A DNA stretch of 64,000 bases from Iodidimonas muriae (GCF_014647255.1 NZ_BMOV01000002.1:124001-188000); one strand, 5' to 3'; positions 7,229 through 16,687 are shown, counted from the first letter of the stretch. The notes: a model not told the origin generated them from the sequence alone. Translations and numbers: made by a program.

Positions 7229-9805
7229 CTATGCCACAGACCGTCCGGTAAGGCGGGTGATTTCCGCCGCCAACACATCCAGATTAAGCGGTTTGGGAAC
7301 AAAGCCGTTAAAACCGGCCTTTCCGAATCGGGCCTGATCATCTGACTGCGTGCTGGCCGTAAGCGCAATGATCGGCGTTTGGGCTCCGCTGCCTTTAAGC
7401 GACCGGATGGTCTGTGTGGCGCGAACGCCATCCAATACAGGCATATAGGCATCCATCAACACCACATCCCACGCATTGGCCTTCACCTGATCCACCGCTT
7501 GGGCCCCGTCATCGACAATCTCATAATGCACATTCCAGCTTCCCAAAATCGCCGACATAAGCTGTTTGTTCATGTCATTGTCATCGGCCACCAGAATACG
7601 CAGCGGGCCATCGGCCTGTTGTGCGTCCGGCGAGCCCACCGGATCATCATCCGGTTGATCCGGTGCGTCGCATAACAAATCAGGCACAGCAGCAGGGGCG
7701 TCCCCGGACGGACTCGAGCAAAGCTGGCATGGCTCGCTGGAATCCGAGGCAATCTCTACCGGGACTGCAAACCAGAATCGGCTTCCCTTGCCTTCTTCGC
7801 TGTTAAAACCAATGTCCCCACCCAAACACAGGGTAAGCTGGCGGCAAATATGCAACCCCAGTCCGGTTCCTTGGATATCTCCTCCGGCACCCAATTTTCC
7901 CTGATTATATTGCTCGAACAATATGGCCTGCACATCATCGGCGATGCCGGGACCGCTATCCACCACTTCAAACATCAGGGTTATTTTTCCTGCATCTTCT
8001 TGCTTTTCAGCGCGGGAAATACGTACCGTGACACCACCGTACTGAGTGAATTTAATGGCGTTGGAAATCAGATTGAACAGCACCTGCTGGATACGCTTGG
8101 GGTCGGCAATGATCCGATCAGGCAGATCGGCAGCCAGATGAACATCGAAGGTCAAGCCACGTTCTTGGGCATTGGGCTGCCATAAATCACTATAGCTTGA
8201 AACCAAGCTTTTCAGGTCAATGACACACGGCTCCAGATCCACTCGTCCCGCTTCGATTTTCGAAATATCCAGCAGATCATTCAGGATCACCAGCATCGCC
8301 TGACCCGCCTGCCGAATCGCTTCAGCCTGCCGGCGTTGGGCCGGATTGAGCGGACTTTTCAACAACACTTGCGCCATGCCCAGCATGCCATTGAGCGGGG
8401 TGCGGACCTCATGGGTGGTTGTGGCCAGCAAATCGGATTTCGCCCGGTCGGCTTTTGCCAAGGCATCCTTGGTTTTTTCCAGTTCTATCGCCTTTAAGGC
8501 GGCGATTCGGCGGGCAAGAATATTGCTCCGCAAGCTCCAGGCAAGCCCGCCCGCAATCAGAACCATGATCGCCAAACTGCCGACCGTGACCTGTCGATAG
8601 GACTTTTCCTTCTCCAATTGCAGGGCCTGGATTTTCTGATCACGGTTCAAAAGGGCAATTTCATGATCCTTTTCCGCAAGATCGAATTCGGCGCGCAAAA
8701 GGGACAGGGTGCGATCACGCGCCTGATTGAACACCGCATCTTTCAAGACGATGTGCTCTTCCAAATGCTGCAAGGCGCTTTCGATATTGCCTTGCGCACG
8801 CTCGATTTGGCTCAGCAGCGCATGCATATCGCGCAGACGGTGATTTTCCTTGGTTTCAAGAGCAAGGTCCAACGCCCGGTTGGCAAGCGTGAAAGCATCG
8901 TCCACACGCCCGTCGGCCAAGGCGATCTGCGCCAGATACTGAAAATTGTCTCCAGTAACGGATTTGATGCCTAAGCGCGTTGAAAGTGTCAGGCTTTGAT
9001 TGAGATATGGCGCGGCCTCCTGATATTGCCCCATCCGGACCAGAGCTTCGCCGGTATTGTGCAAACCATGCGCAAGAAAATACGAATTATCGGAGGCACG
9101 GGCCAGCACGCGGGATTCTTCCAGAAGGGGAAGCGCCTTTTCAGAGGCTCCGGCTTCCACCAGCACATAGGACAGATTAATCAGAATCCGGTTCAGCAAA
9201 GTCGCTTCATCCAGATCCCTAATCTGCTGAAGAGCCGTACGCAAGAGACTCTCCGCCTCTTGATAATCGCCGGTCAGCGCATAAAGCGTGGCAATATTGG
9301 TGAGGGATTGCACAAGGGCCAATTCCAGACCAAGCGCCCTGCGCAAATCCATCGCCTTACGCATGGCCAATAAAGACCGATCCATTTGGCCAAGGCGCAT
9401 ATAGGCCACGCCAAGAGAATCATTGGCATCGGCCAAATCCGGCCCTGTAATGGCATGGGCTTCGGCAACGGAAATGGCCTGATGCCCCAATTTTAAAGCA
9501 TCATCGAAAGCGCCCAGGCGGGTTTGGGCGCGGGCCGCAAGGCTCAGGGCTTTCACCTCTAGCCCGGGAGCCTTGATATTCGCCACCCGTTCCAGCGCTT
9601 GTCTGGCAAGAGACAGCGATTGCGCCGGATCGTAATCACTCGCGGCCACGGCATCGGCCACAAGCTGTTCCGCCGATTGGAGCTGTGCCGACCGGAGCGG
9701 GATTTGCGAGGCGGTGGCAAGACCGCTCCAAACCGTCATCAGAAGAAACATCCACAGGGGCAAAGAGCCGGCCACTTGCCTATAAGGCCGTTCAACGTGG
9801 TTCAC
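7229..9805 (-). CDS. Hybrid histidine kinase with TPR sensor region
   Basis: An 858-residue membrane kinase. Order: signal or anchor helix (residues 13-32); TPR-type helical repeats (about 45-370); coiled coil (370-402); membrane span (406-424); HisKA with H465 in THEVRTPLNG; HATPase with N-box (NLISNAIKF, 578-586), G1 DSGPG 616-620 and G2 GTGLG 646-650; linker; receiver domain with D741-D742, phospho-acceptor D785, T816 and K838. The topology puts the TPR region in the periplasm, suggesting a protein or peptide signal. After phosphoryl transfer to D785 an external Hpt protein is probably needed, as none is present. GTG 9805 is used; no strong ribosome site is visible. There is no partner regulator next door. 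Confidence 0.93.
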   Translation of the reverse strand: MNHVERPYRQVAGSLPLWMFLLMTVWSGLATASQIPLRSAQLQSAEQLVADAVAASDYDPAQSLSLARQALERVANIKAPGLEVKALSLAARAQTRLGAFDDALKLGHQAISVAEAHAITGPDLADANDSLGVAYMRLGQMDRSLLAMRKAMDLRRALGLELALVQSLTNIATLYALTGDYQEAESLLRTALQQIRDLDEATLLNRILINLSYVLVEAGASEKALPLLEESRVLARASDNSYFLAHGLHNTGEALVRMGQYQEAAPYLNQSLTLSTRLGIKSVTGDNFQYLAQIALADGRVDDAFTLANRALDLALETKENHRLRDMHALLSQIERAQGNIESALQHLEEHIVLKDAVFNQARDRTLSLLRAEFDLAEKDHEIALLNRDQKIQALQLEKEKSYRQVTVGSLAIMVLIAGGLAWSLRSNILARRIAALKAIELEKTKDALAKADRAKSDLLATTTHEVRTPLNGMLGMAQVLLKSPLNPAQRRQAEAIRQAGQAMLVILNDLLDISKIEAGRVDLEPCVIDLKSLVSSYSDLWQPNAQERGLTFDVHLAADLPDRIIADPKRIQQVLFNLISNAIKFTQYGGVTVRISRAEKQEDAGKITLMFEVVDSGPGIADDVQAILFEQYNQGKLGAGGDIQGTGLGLHICRQLTLCLGGDIGFNSEEGKGSRFWFAVPVEIASDSSEPCQLCSSPSGDAPAAVPDLLCDAPDQPDDDPVGSPDAQQADGPLRILVADDNDMNKQLMSAILGSWNVHYEIVDDGAQAVDQVKANAWDVVLMDAYMPVLDGVRATQTIRSLKGSGAQTPIIALTASTQSDDQARFGKAGFNGFVPKPLNLDVLAAEITRLTGRSVA

Positions 9806-10067
9806 TGATTCTAAATATCCTGCATGAAAGGCACCTAAAAGTTTCTATATGTTGCCAATCACGTGTTTCTATTTTCTTAAGACGAGGCATCGCCCAGAAA
9901 AATCACGAAAATATTCGTATAATTGGCGAGGGCAGGAAATATGGCCAAAGCTATGGGTGTTTGCCGCGCACTCCATCAAACCCTATGACTTATGCGCCAA
10001 TGCCGCCGAAAGGGGACCGCGTGCCCACATGGCTTTGAGTATCAGCGAATTGGCGGGAAATAAGGAA

Positions 10068-10141
10068 TGGAGCGGGTGAAGGGAATCGAACCCTCGTCAC
10101 TTGCTTGGGAAGCAAGAGCTCTACCATTGAGCTACACCCGC
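10068..10141 (-). tRNA. tRNA-Gly(CCC)
   Basis: The minus strand folds as a full cloverleaf. The acceptor arms are GCGGGTG and CACCCGC, the D arm is AGCTCAATGGTAGAGCT, and the anticodon stem CTTGC/GCAAG holds the loop TTCCCAA (anticodon CCC). The T arm is GAGGG-TTCGATT-CCCTT. A genomic CCA occupies 10068-10070. It reads GGG codons. Confidence 0.96.
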
Positions 10142-10260
10142 ATCAGGCTGGGCAGGAAACTAGAGCCGGTGCGTTGCGAAATCAAGCGTCAATGATTGCA
10201 CAGCACAAAAGGCGCTGGCATGGTGAGCTTTCTTCCTCTTTGCAGCCCAAGGACTCTGCC

Positions 10261-11439
10261 GTGCAGCCAATGGATACGCCGCTCGAGATCATCAAACATC
10301 TGATCAGCTTTCCCACCATCAGCCATAACAGCAATATGGATCTGATCGCTTATGTGCGGGAATTATTGGCCGAGCACGGGATCACCGCACAATTATTTGA
10401 AAATCCAGAGGGCACAAAAGCCAATCTATTGGCCAGTTTCGGGCCTCGGGATACGCCCGGCCTTCTCATCTCCGGCCATACGGATGTGGTGCCGGTTCTG
10501 GGGCAAGCCTGGTCGCGTGATCCTTTTGAAGCCACCATCCATGAAGGGCGGCTCTTTGGGCGCGGCGCATGCGATATGAAAGGCTTTATCGGTCTGGCTT
10601 TGGCATTGATCCCGCGCCTTGCCAAAGCCGATCTGAAAGTGCCCGTGCATTTGGCCCTGTCCTATGACGAAGAAGTGGGATGCGCGGGCGTGCGCTCTTT
10701 GGTGGATCATCTGGCGCATCTGCCGGTCAAGCCACGCTTTGCGCTGGTGGGCGAACCCACCTCCATGAAAATCGTCACCGCCCATAAAGGGATCTGCGTG
10801 CAACGCATCACCATCACCGGAAAGGCCGCCCATTCCAGCCTGCCCGATGAAGGGGCCAATGCGCTTTTTGCTGCCGGTGATCTGTTGGGTTTTCTTTCAA
10901 AAATGGCCACAGATCTGCGCGAGATTCGTGACGAACGTTTCGAGCCTGCCTTCACCAGCATCAATATCGGACAGGTTTCGGGCGGCAATGCGGTGAATAT
11001 CATTGCCGATCATGCGGTAATCGATTGGGAGTTCCGCCCCATCCCCGAAGCCGATCCTGATGCGCTTTTGGCGAAGATAAAAGACTATGCACAAAGCGTG
11101 GTACTGCCGAAATTGCGCGCCACAGCCCCCCAAAGCGACATCCGGTTTGAAACCATCGCCCAAGCCCCGGCTTTGGATGCTGCGGGATCAGAAGATGCGG
11201 AAGCGGTGATGCGCAAGTTGACAGGGGCCAATGAAAGCCATGCCGTTTCCTTCACCACGGAAGCCGGATTGTTCCAGAAAATTTCGGGTATTCCGGCCAT
11301 TGTGTGCGGGCCGGGGTCCATCGAACAGGCCCACAAACCCGATGAATATGTAAGCCTTGATCAGCTTGGGCGGGCGCAAAGGCTTTTATCGGCCCTGATC
11401 GATTGGGCCGAGCGAGGCCAGGCAGAATCAGCGTTATGA
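10261..11439 (+). CDS. argE: Acetylornithine deacetylase (M20 family)
   Basis: A 392-residue M20 metallopeptidase-fold enzyme that removes acetate from N-acetylornithine in arginine synthesis. Metal-site motifs are SGHTDVVPV (H73, D75), D105 in RGACDMKG and E137-E138 in YDEEVG. The dimerisation domain is in the middle. The GTG at 10261 has AAGGA seven bases upstream; the ATG at 10270 is an alternative, and longer starts would run into tRNA-Gly. Length fits ArgE better than DapE, and the neighbouring argF and argD on the other strand support arginine rather than lysine synthesis. Confidence 0.9.
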   Translation: MQPMDTPLEIIKHLISFPTISHNSNMDLIAYVRELLAEHGITAQLFENPEGTKANLLASFGPRDTPGLLISGHTDVVPVLGQAWSRDPFEATIHEGRLFGRGACDMKGFIGLALALIPRLAKADLKVPVHLALSYDEEVGCAGVRSLVDHLAHLPVKPRFALVGEPTSMKIVTAHKGICVQRITITGKAAHSSLPDEGANALFAAGDLLGFLSKMATDLREIRDERFEPAFTSINIGQVSGGNAVNIIADHAVIDWEFRPIPEADPDALLAKIKDYAQSVVLPKLRATAPQSDIRFETIAQAPALDAAGSEDAEAVMRKLTGANESHAVSFTTEAGLFQKISGIPAIVCGPGSIEQAHKPDEYVSLDQLGRAQRLLSALIDWAERGQAESAL

Positions 11440-11444
11440 AGACA

Positions 11445-11479
11445 AGGGCAGAGGGGCAGAGGGGCAGAGGGGCAGAGGG
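11445..11479. repeat. 8-bp tandem repeat, about four copies
   Basis: The unit GGGGCAGA occurs three times exactly plus partial copies at both ends, between the convergent stop codons of argE and hslO. It is a simple sequence repeat that could vary in copy number. No coding or terminator structure is visible in it. Confidence 0.9.
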
Positions 11480-11493
11480 CCAAGATCACAGCG

Positions 11494-12453
11494 TCACTCT
11501 GCCAATCCCACATCTTTTGGGGCAAAATGATAAGCGCGGCTGCAAAATTGGCAAATGGCCTCGATCTTCTCGTCTTTGATCATATGGCGCAGATCATCTT
11601 CGGGAAAGGTGCCCAGAACGGCCAGAAGCTTATCGCGGGAACAGCGGCACTGATGCGCAACATCCAAAGGATCGGACACCCGCACGCCATCTTCGTGATA
11701 AAGCCGGTATAACAGGCTGTGCAGATCAAGCTGCGGGTCCAGCAGCTCCACCGCCTTGACACTTTCCATCAAGATGGATGCACGCCGCCAGTTTTCCTGC
11801 TCATTGCGGTCCAAAAGCCGGGGGCCGCCCTCTTCACCCCGCGCCAGATGCTGCACCATGATGCCGCCAGCCCGCCAATGTCCAGACACCGGATCAATAT
11901 CCGCCGCCAGACGCAGCGCCGTGGGCGTTTGTTCGGAATTCAGGAAATATGTGACCGCACAGTCGCTTAAACTTTCCCCGGTCAAATCCACAATGCCTTG
12001 ATAGCGCTCCATATCCGCGCCTTGATCGATGGTCATGGCCATATAACCACCATGCCCCACAAGGCTGCGAAAATCCGGGTCAGCCCCCAAAGCCGCCAAG
12101 GCTTCCGCATCATAATCCGCATAGCCCCGAATATGACCGGGCGTATCGAAATCGGCGACCAGAAAATTCACCGGCGCACTGTCTTTGGCCTTGGCCTGAA
12201 TGGTCACCGTGCCGTCGAATTTCAAAATCGAGCCCAAAAGCCCCGCCAGTGCCACCATCTGCCCCACCAAAGTGGCAATCGCCTTCGGATAATCATGGGC
12301 GATGATGATTTCATCCACCGCTGTGCCCAGCCGGATGGCGCGGCCGCGCACATCCATGCCTTCGATCTGGAAGGGCTGGACCTGATTATCCGACGTGCCG
12401 CCATCTGCCACAATAATGGGCCGGTTATCTGATCGTTTGGCACTGTCCGTCAT
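11494..12453 (-). CDS. hslO: Redox-regulated chaperone Hsp33
   Basis: A 319-residue Hsp33. The C-terminal zinc switch is complete: CxC at C269 and C271, CxxC at C301 and C304. Under oxidative stress these cysteines form disulfides, zinc leaves and the chaperone becomes active against unfolding proteins. The N-terminal core shows the usual GSILKFDGTVTIQAK stretch. It is last in the argD-argF-hslO run, 43 bases after argF. As I recall, this gene order is common in alphaproteobacteria. The stop lies next to the 8-bp tandem repeat. Confidence 0.96.
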   Translation of the reverse strand: MTDSAKRSDNRPIIVADGGTSDNQVQPFQIEGMDVRGRAIRLGTAVDEIIIAHDYPKAIATLVGQMVALAGLLGSILKFDGTVTIQAKAKDSAPVNFLVADFDTPGHIRGYADYDAEALAALGADPDFRSLVGHGGYMAMTIDQGADMERYQGIVDLTGESLSDCAVTYFLNSEQTPTALRLAADIDPVSGHWRAGGIMVQHLARGEEGGPRLLDRNEQENWRRASILMESVKAVELLDPQLDLHSLLYRLYHEDGVRVSDPLDVAHQCRCSRDKLLAVLGTFPEDDLRHMIKDEKIEAICQFCSRAYHFAPKDVGLAE

Positions 12454-12496
12454 GGGTCAACTCACGCTTAAGGGCTGAATGCCCCCCATTGCCACA

Positions 12497-13453
12497 TTAG
12501 CAGGTCCGGTTAAGGCACCAATTGAGAATCGCCTTTTGCGCATGAAGGCGGTTTTCAGCCTGTGCCCAAACAGCCGATTGCGGGCCATCCATCACCGCAT
12601 CCGTTACCTCTTCGCCACGATGGGCGGGCAAGCAATGCAAGAACAGCGCATCGGGGGCGGCATGGGCCATCAAATCGGTTGTCACCCGATAAGGCTCGAA
12701 AGGGGCCAGTTCCGAAGGCGCCCGTTCCTGCCCCATAGAGCTCCATGTATCGGTATAGATGGCACGCGCGCCCTTCACCGCTTCCACGGGATCATCGGTC
12801 ACGGCCACATCGGCTCCTTCTACCTTTGCCGCCGCCAAAACATCTGCATCGGGCAAATGGCCGCTTGGGCAGGCAAGGCGCAGCCGGAAATCAAAGCGCA
12901 TCGCCGCGTGAATCATCGACGTGGCCACATTGTTGCCATCGCCCAACCACGCAACGCTTTGCCCCTTGATCGGGCCATTGGCTTCTTCAAAGGTCAGCAT
13001 ATCGGCCATCAACTGGCACGGATGGCTATGATCGGTCAGGGCATTGATCACCGGGATCGACGCATAGTGGGCCATTTCGGTCAGGTTTTTATGGTGATCG
13101 GTGCGCAACACAATGGCATCGCCATAGGCAGACAACACCCGTGCCGTATCGGCGATGCTTTCGCCGCGCCCCAATTGCAGCCGGCTGCCATCCAGATCGC
13201 TGGCTGCCCCGCCAAGCTGACGCATGGCCACTTCAAAGGAAATCCGCGTGCGGGTGGAGGATTTCTGGAAAATCATCAGCAAAAGATCACCATTCAAAGG
13301 CGCTTTGCGATCAGGCGCCCCTTTGGCAAGGCCCGTGCGCCCCGCTTTCATGGCTTTGGCATCCTCAAGAATACCGCGCAAGGTGGTGGCATCCAGAAGA
13401 TCCAGATCCAGAAAATGCCGTACAGCGCTCTGCGCCGCGTCAGACCGTGTCAT
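12497..13453 (-). CDS. argF: Ornithine carbamoyltransferase
   Basis: A 318-residue enzyme joining carbamoyl phosphate and ornithine to give citrulline. The carbamoyl-phosphate site STRTR is at residues 66-70, HPCQL follows in the middle, and the ornithine-site HCLPAHRGEEV has its cysteine at C274. These separate it from aspartate carbamoyltransferase. It lies 24 bases downstream of argD and is very probably in the same transcript. Length is normal. Confidence 0.97.
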   Translation of the reverse strand: MTRSDAAQSAVRHFLDLDLLDATTLRGILEDAKAMKAGRTGLAKGAPDRKAPLNGDLLLMIFQKSSTRTRISFEVAMRQLGGAASDLDGSRLQLGRGESIADTARVLSAYGDAIVLRTDHHKNLTEMAHYASIPVINALTDHSHPCQLMADMLTFEEANGPIKGQSVAWLGDGNNVATSMIHAAMRFDFRLRLACPSGHLPDADVLAAAKVEGADVAVTDDPVEAVKGARAIYTDTWSSMGQERAPSELAPFEPYRVTTDLMAHAAPDALFLHCLPAHRGEEVTDAVMDGPQSAVWAQAENRLHAQKAILNWCLNRTC

Positions 13454-13477
13454 ATATCTCTCCGAACCCGAAAGGGC

Positions 13478-14674
13478 TTATCCCGCATCATTCTCGACAT
13501 CTTGCGTCAAACTGGCGAGGGTTTTCTCCAAAAGCACCATGGCTTCATCCACCTGTGGGCGCTCGATAATCAAGGGCGGCAACAGGCGGATCACATTGTC
13601 GCCCGCCGGGGCCACCAAAAGACCATTGGCCAAAGCCGCCGCCACCGTTTCACGCGGATCAAGGCCACGCAGCTTCACGCCCAGCATCAGGCCGCGCCCC
13701 CGCACGGCTTCAACCACATTATGATGGCGGCTTGCAAAATCATCCAAAGCGGCCTTGAGATAGGCCGCAATATCAATCACATGATCCAGAAAGCCCGGCT
13801 TCAACAATTCATCGAGCACCGCATTGCCCACCGCCATAGCCAGCGGATTGCCGCCATAAGTGGTGCCATGGCTGCCCGGCGTCATGCCGCTGGCCGCTTC
13901 TGCTGTGGCCAGGCACGCCCCGAAGGGAAAGCCGCCGCCAATGCCCTTGGCCGCTGCCACAATATCGGGGGTGATCCCCGACCATTCAAAGGCAAACATC
14001 TTGCCCGTGCGGCCCATGCCGCATTGAATTTCATCGCAGATCATCAAAAGACCATGTTCATCACACAAGGCCCGCACGCCCTGCATATAGGCATCGCTCA
14101 GTGGATTGACCCCGCCTTCGCCTTGAACCGGCTCTACCATGATGGCGGCGGTTTCCGGCGTGATCGCCATTTTCATAGCCTCCAGATCGCCGGGGATCAC
14201 CCGGTCAAATCCGGGCAAAAGCGGCCCAAAGCCCGTGACCAGCTTCTCCTGACCAGCCGCGGAAATTGCCGCCATGGAACGGCCATGAAACGCACCTTCC
14301 AATGTGATAATGCGATTTTTTTCCGGCTGGCCTTTGTCATAAAAATATTTCCGCGCGGTTTTGATCGCGCACTCAATGGCTTCCACGCCAGAGTTCACAA
14401 AAAAACATTTCTCGGCAAAGGTGTTTTCCACCAGCCGTTCCGCCAAACGATCCTGATGGGGAATACGGTATAGATTGGAAGTATGCCAAAGCTTCGCCGC
14501 TTGATCTTGCAGCGTTTTCACCAGATGCGGATGGGCGTGACCAAGGCTTGAGACAGCAATTCCAGCATTGAAATCCAGATATTGGCGGCCATTAACATCG
14601 AAGATATAGGCGCCTTTGCCATGGTCAAATGCCACCTCTGCTTGCCGATAAACCGACATCAGTGCTGAAGTCAC
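13478..14674 (-). CDS. argD: Acetylornithine aminotransferase
   Basis: A 398-residue class III PLP aminotransferase. D214 (in MICDEIQCGMGRTG) contacts the pyridine nitrogen and K243 (in AAAKGIGGGFP) forms the Schiff base. It converts N-acetylglutamate semialdehyde to N-acetylornithine, and enzymes of this group often also serve lysine synthesis. The GTG at 14674 has GGGAGG six bases upstream, so it is preferred to the ATG at 14659. It is the first gene of the argD-argF-hslO operon. Confidence 0.95.
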   Translation of the reverse strand: MTSALMSVYRQAEVAFDHGKGAYIFDVNGRQYLDFNAGIAVSSLGHAHPHLVKTLQDQAAKLWHTSNLYRIPHQDRLAERLVENTFAEKCFFVNSGVEAIECAIKTARKYFYDKGQPEKNRIITLEGAFHGRSMAAISAAGQEKLVTGFGPLLPGFDRVIPGDLEAMKMAITPETAAIMVEPVQGEGGVNPLSDAYMQGVRALCDEHGLLMICDEIQCGMGRTGKMFAFEWSGITPDIVAAAKGIGGGFPFGACLATAEAASGMTPGSHGTTYGGNPLAMAVGNAVLDELLKPGFLDHVIDIAAYLKAALDDFASRHHNVVEAVRGRGLMLGVKLRGLDPRETVAAALANGLLVAPAGDNVIRLLPPLIIERPQVDEAMVLLEKTLASLTQDVENDAG

Positions 14675-14832
14675 TGCGGCCTCCCTTTTTTCCCATATGA
14701 CCGGCCCTGTCCAATGCGGTTATGTGGGCCGTAAACAGTTGGCGCGGCCCCCATTCAGGCGCCGCGCTCAAATCTGTTGGCAATATCGGGTTTCGGACTG
14801 CCCCTGTCAATGTAGCGGCGGTCCAAAATCGA

Positions 14833-15612
14833 TTACTGGTCGGCCTGATCCGCGATCAGGGTCAAATCCCGCCGTTGCATGCCATGCATGGTGGTGGAAG
14901 ACTTGGCGATCTTGAAATACCGTTCCAATAAATCCTTCCAACCCGCATGCTCGTCCAGCATGGCCTCGATTTCCGCATTGCGCCGGGCCATGGTGGCTGC
15001 ATCGGGGGCATAGCTGATAAAGGTCACCTGATTGCCTTGCATGCCGATGCCTTCATAATAAACATCATAGGCATAAGGAATCTCGAGCTCCTCGTAGATA
15101 GCCTTGGCATCAGCCAGCATGTCTTCTATCTCGTCCCAATGGCCGAGTTTAAAGCTGAAGCTATCGATTTCCATGAAGACATCGCCATCATCAGGCGAGC
15201 CCCCGGCAGCAGGTTTATAAGACACTTCTTCGGCATAGCGTGACAACCAGCTGCGGCTGTCCAACAAAGATGTCTGCATGCCATTATAGTGGTCTTGAAA
15301 GGCATCGCCCCCTTCTTCCCAAACCATGCCGCGGGAGGCAAACACCTTATCCAGATCCGCATACTGTCCGATGGGGGTCACCAGATAATAGAGATTACGC
15401 CATTGAGCCACATAGGTATCGTGGGGATAGCCTGCCTCTTTGGCCATATCAAACATGGCTTTGAGATGCTCTTCAAAGGCGGACATTTGCGCCGGGTCCA
15501 CTTCCAATTCAGTGATCATCTCTCGCTTGGGGGCATCCGACTGCGCAAAAGCCGTAGCGGATAGCAAAAGAAAAACAGGGGCGATAACGGCCCCAATCCA
15601 TTTACGGAACAT
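14833..15612 (-). CDS. Exported protein with two repeated alpha-beta domains
   Basis: A 259-residue protein with a clear signal peptide (IGAVIAPVFLLLSATAFAQ). The mature protein has two similar segments: about residues 30-100 (REMITELEVD, then an amphipathic helix and a beta strand ending in YYLVTPIG) and about 145-225 (DVFMEIDSFSFK, helix, then VTFISYAPD). This pattern suggests a duplicated dimeric alpha-beta-barrel (ABM/NIPSNAP-like) fold in the periplasm. I do not recognise a named family. It has its own upstream promoter candidate with an overlapping inverted repeat. Function is unknown. Confidence 0.75.
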   Translation of the reverse strand: MFRKWIGAVIAPVFLLLSATAFAQSDAPKREMITELEVDPAQMSAFEEHLKAMFDMAKEAGYPHDTYVAQWRNLYYLVTPIGQYADLDKVFASRGMVWEEGGDAFQDHYNGMQTSLLDSRSWLSRYAEEVSYKPAAGGSPDDGDVFMEIDSFSFKLGHWDEIEDMLADAKAIYEELEIPYAYDVYYEGIGMQGNQVTFISYAPDAATMARRNAEIEAMLDEHAGWKDLLERYFKIAKSSTTMHGMQRRDLTLIADQADQ

Positions 15613-15691
15613 AAGATCTCTCCCTAATATGTGGTGCGTAACAACACAGGCGGGAGATCATGCCATCCTTACACCTACCCACATTTCTAGA

Positions 15692-15744
15692 CACAAAGCG
15701 TCCCGTCCCTTTGTGCACTATAAAACAAATGGTTAATAAAACAA
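15692..15744 (-). promoter_or_regulatory. Probable promoter with overlapping inverted repeat
   Basis: On the minus strand TTGTTT (15739-15744), a 16-base spacer and TATAGT (15717-15722) form a promoter candidate for the exported protein at 15612. The inverted repeat CACAAAG (15692-15698) / CTTTGTG (15709-15715) covers the expected start of transcription, a typical place for a repressor operator. Confidence 0.4.
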
Positions 15745-15778
15745 AATATTATGTAGATTATGCAGAAAATGCCTATAA

Positions 15779-15806
15779 AGCAAAAGGATAGGCCGGTGCC
15801 TATCCT
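15779..15806 (-). terminator. Intrinsic terminator after ABC-2 permease
   Basis: A 9-bp stem AGGATAGGC (15785-15793) / GCCTATCCT (15798-15806) with a CGGT loop, followed on the minus strand by TTTTGCTTT. It lies about 35 bases past the permease stop codon. Confidence 0.65.
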
Positions 15807-15841
15807 CTGTCAGTTTATCAAGACTATGCCGCGTCAAGCGA

Positions 15842-16687
15842 TCAGGATTTCAGCCGCCAGCCGGATTTCAAAGCCCGCCATGTGATGACCCACAACAGCA
15901 CATCAATGCCCGCAATCACTATAGCACCGGTCAAAACGGAACTGTCTGCCTCACCGATAAAGCCATAGCGGAAGCCGTCAATCATATAGAAAAACGGATT
16001 GAATGCCAAAATCGGCTCCAGCCATTGCGCACCCGATCCCATTTTTTCCTTCAGCCGGTCGATGGAATAAAAAGTGCCCGATAACAAGGTTAAAGGCCCG
16101 ACGATGAAATTGGTGATGGTGGCCACATGGTCGAATTTTTCGGCCCAGATGCCGGTCAAAATGCCCATCAGCGACAACATGATGGCGGCCCCGGCCCCGA
16201 AATACAGGATCGCCAACGGGTGGGTAATCATGATGGCGGGAATAGGCAAAAGCGCAAAACAGCCGATCAGCACCGCACAGATGGTCAATCCACGGGTTAC
16301 ACCGCCCGCCACGAAGCCCAAAGTCAGCTCTGCCGGCGATAAGGGCGGCATCAGCACATCAACGATGGTGCCTTGCACCTTGGCGATAATCAGCGACGAC
16401 GATGTGTTGGCGAAAGAATTTTGCAGCAAGGCCATAATAATCAGGCCCGGTGCGAGAAACTGGGTATAGGCCACAGAGGTGGTCACCCGGTCGGAGCCGC
16501 CCAAAACCACCGCAAAAATCAGAAAGAACAAGATGGCCTGAACGGCAGGCGCGCCGATGGTTTGCATCCAGACCTTCAAGAAACGACGCACTTCCTTTTC
16601 ATAAACGGTCCACAGGCCAAGACCGTTGATCCGTCCGATACGGCGGCTGCCGGGCTTGTGAATGTCATTGATGGCACGCATGGTCAT
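15842..16687 (-). CDS. ABC-2 type transporter permease, no ATPase nearby
   Basis: A 281-residue inner-membrane permease with six predicted spans and the C-terminal motif NPFFYMIDGFRYGFIG typical of the ABC-2 family that exports polysaccharides, drugs or lipids. The ATG at 16687 has GGAG eight bases upstream; the open frame reaches back to 16819 but that extension looks non-coding. Such permeases need an ATP-binding subunit, and none is adjacent (neighbours are gcrA and the exported protein). The partner must be encoded elsewhere or shared. Substrate unknown. Confidence 0.88.
   Translation of the reverse strand: MTMRAINDIHKPGSRRIGRINGLGLWTVYEKEVRRFLKVWMQTIGAPAVQAILFFLIFAVVLGGSDRVTTSVAYTQFLAPGLIIMALLQNSFANTSSSLIIAKVQGTIVDVLMPPLSPAELTLGFVAGGVTRGLTICAVLIGCFALLPIPAIMITHPLAILYFGAGAAIMLSLMGILTGIWAEKFDHVATITNFIVGPLTLLSGTFYSIDRLKEKMGSGAQWLEPILAFNPFFYMIDGFRYGFIGEADSSVLTGAIVIAGIDVLLWVITWRALKSGWRLKS

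Noticed and set aside
10105-10260. Longer argE start
   Set aside because: Would overlap tRNA-Gly and add over 50 residues not found in ArgE.
12479-14473. Plus-strand open frame of 664 codons opposite argF and argD
   Set aside because: It runs across two real genes and the gap between them, with a product rich in His, Arg and Gln; no family resemblance.
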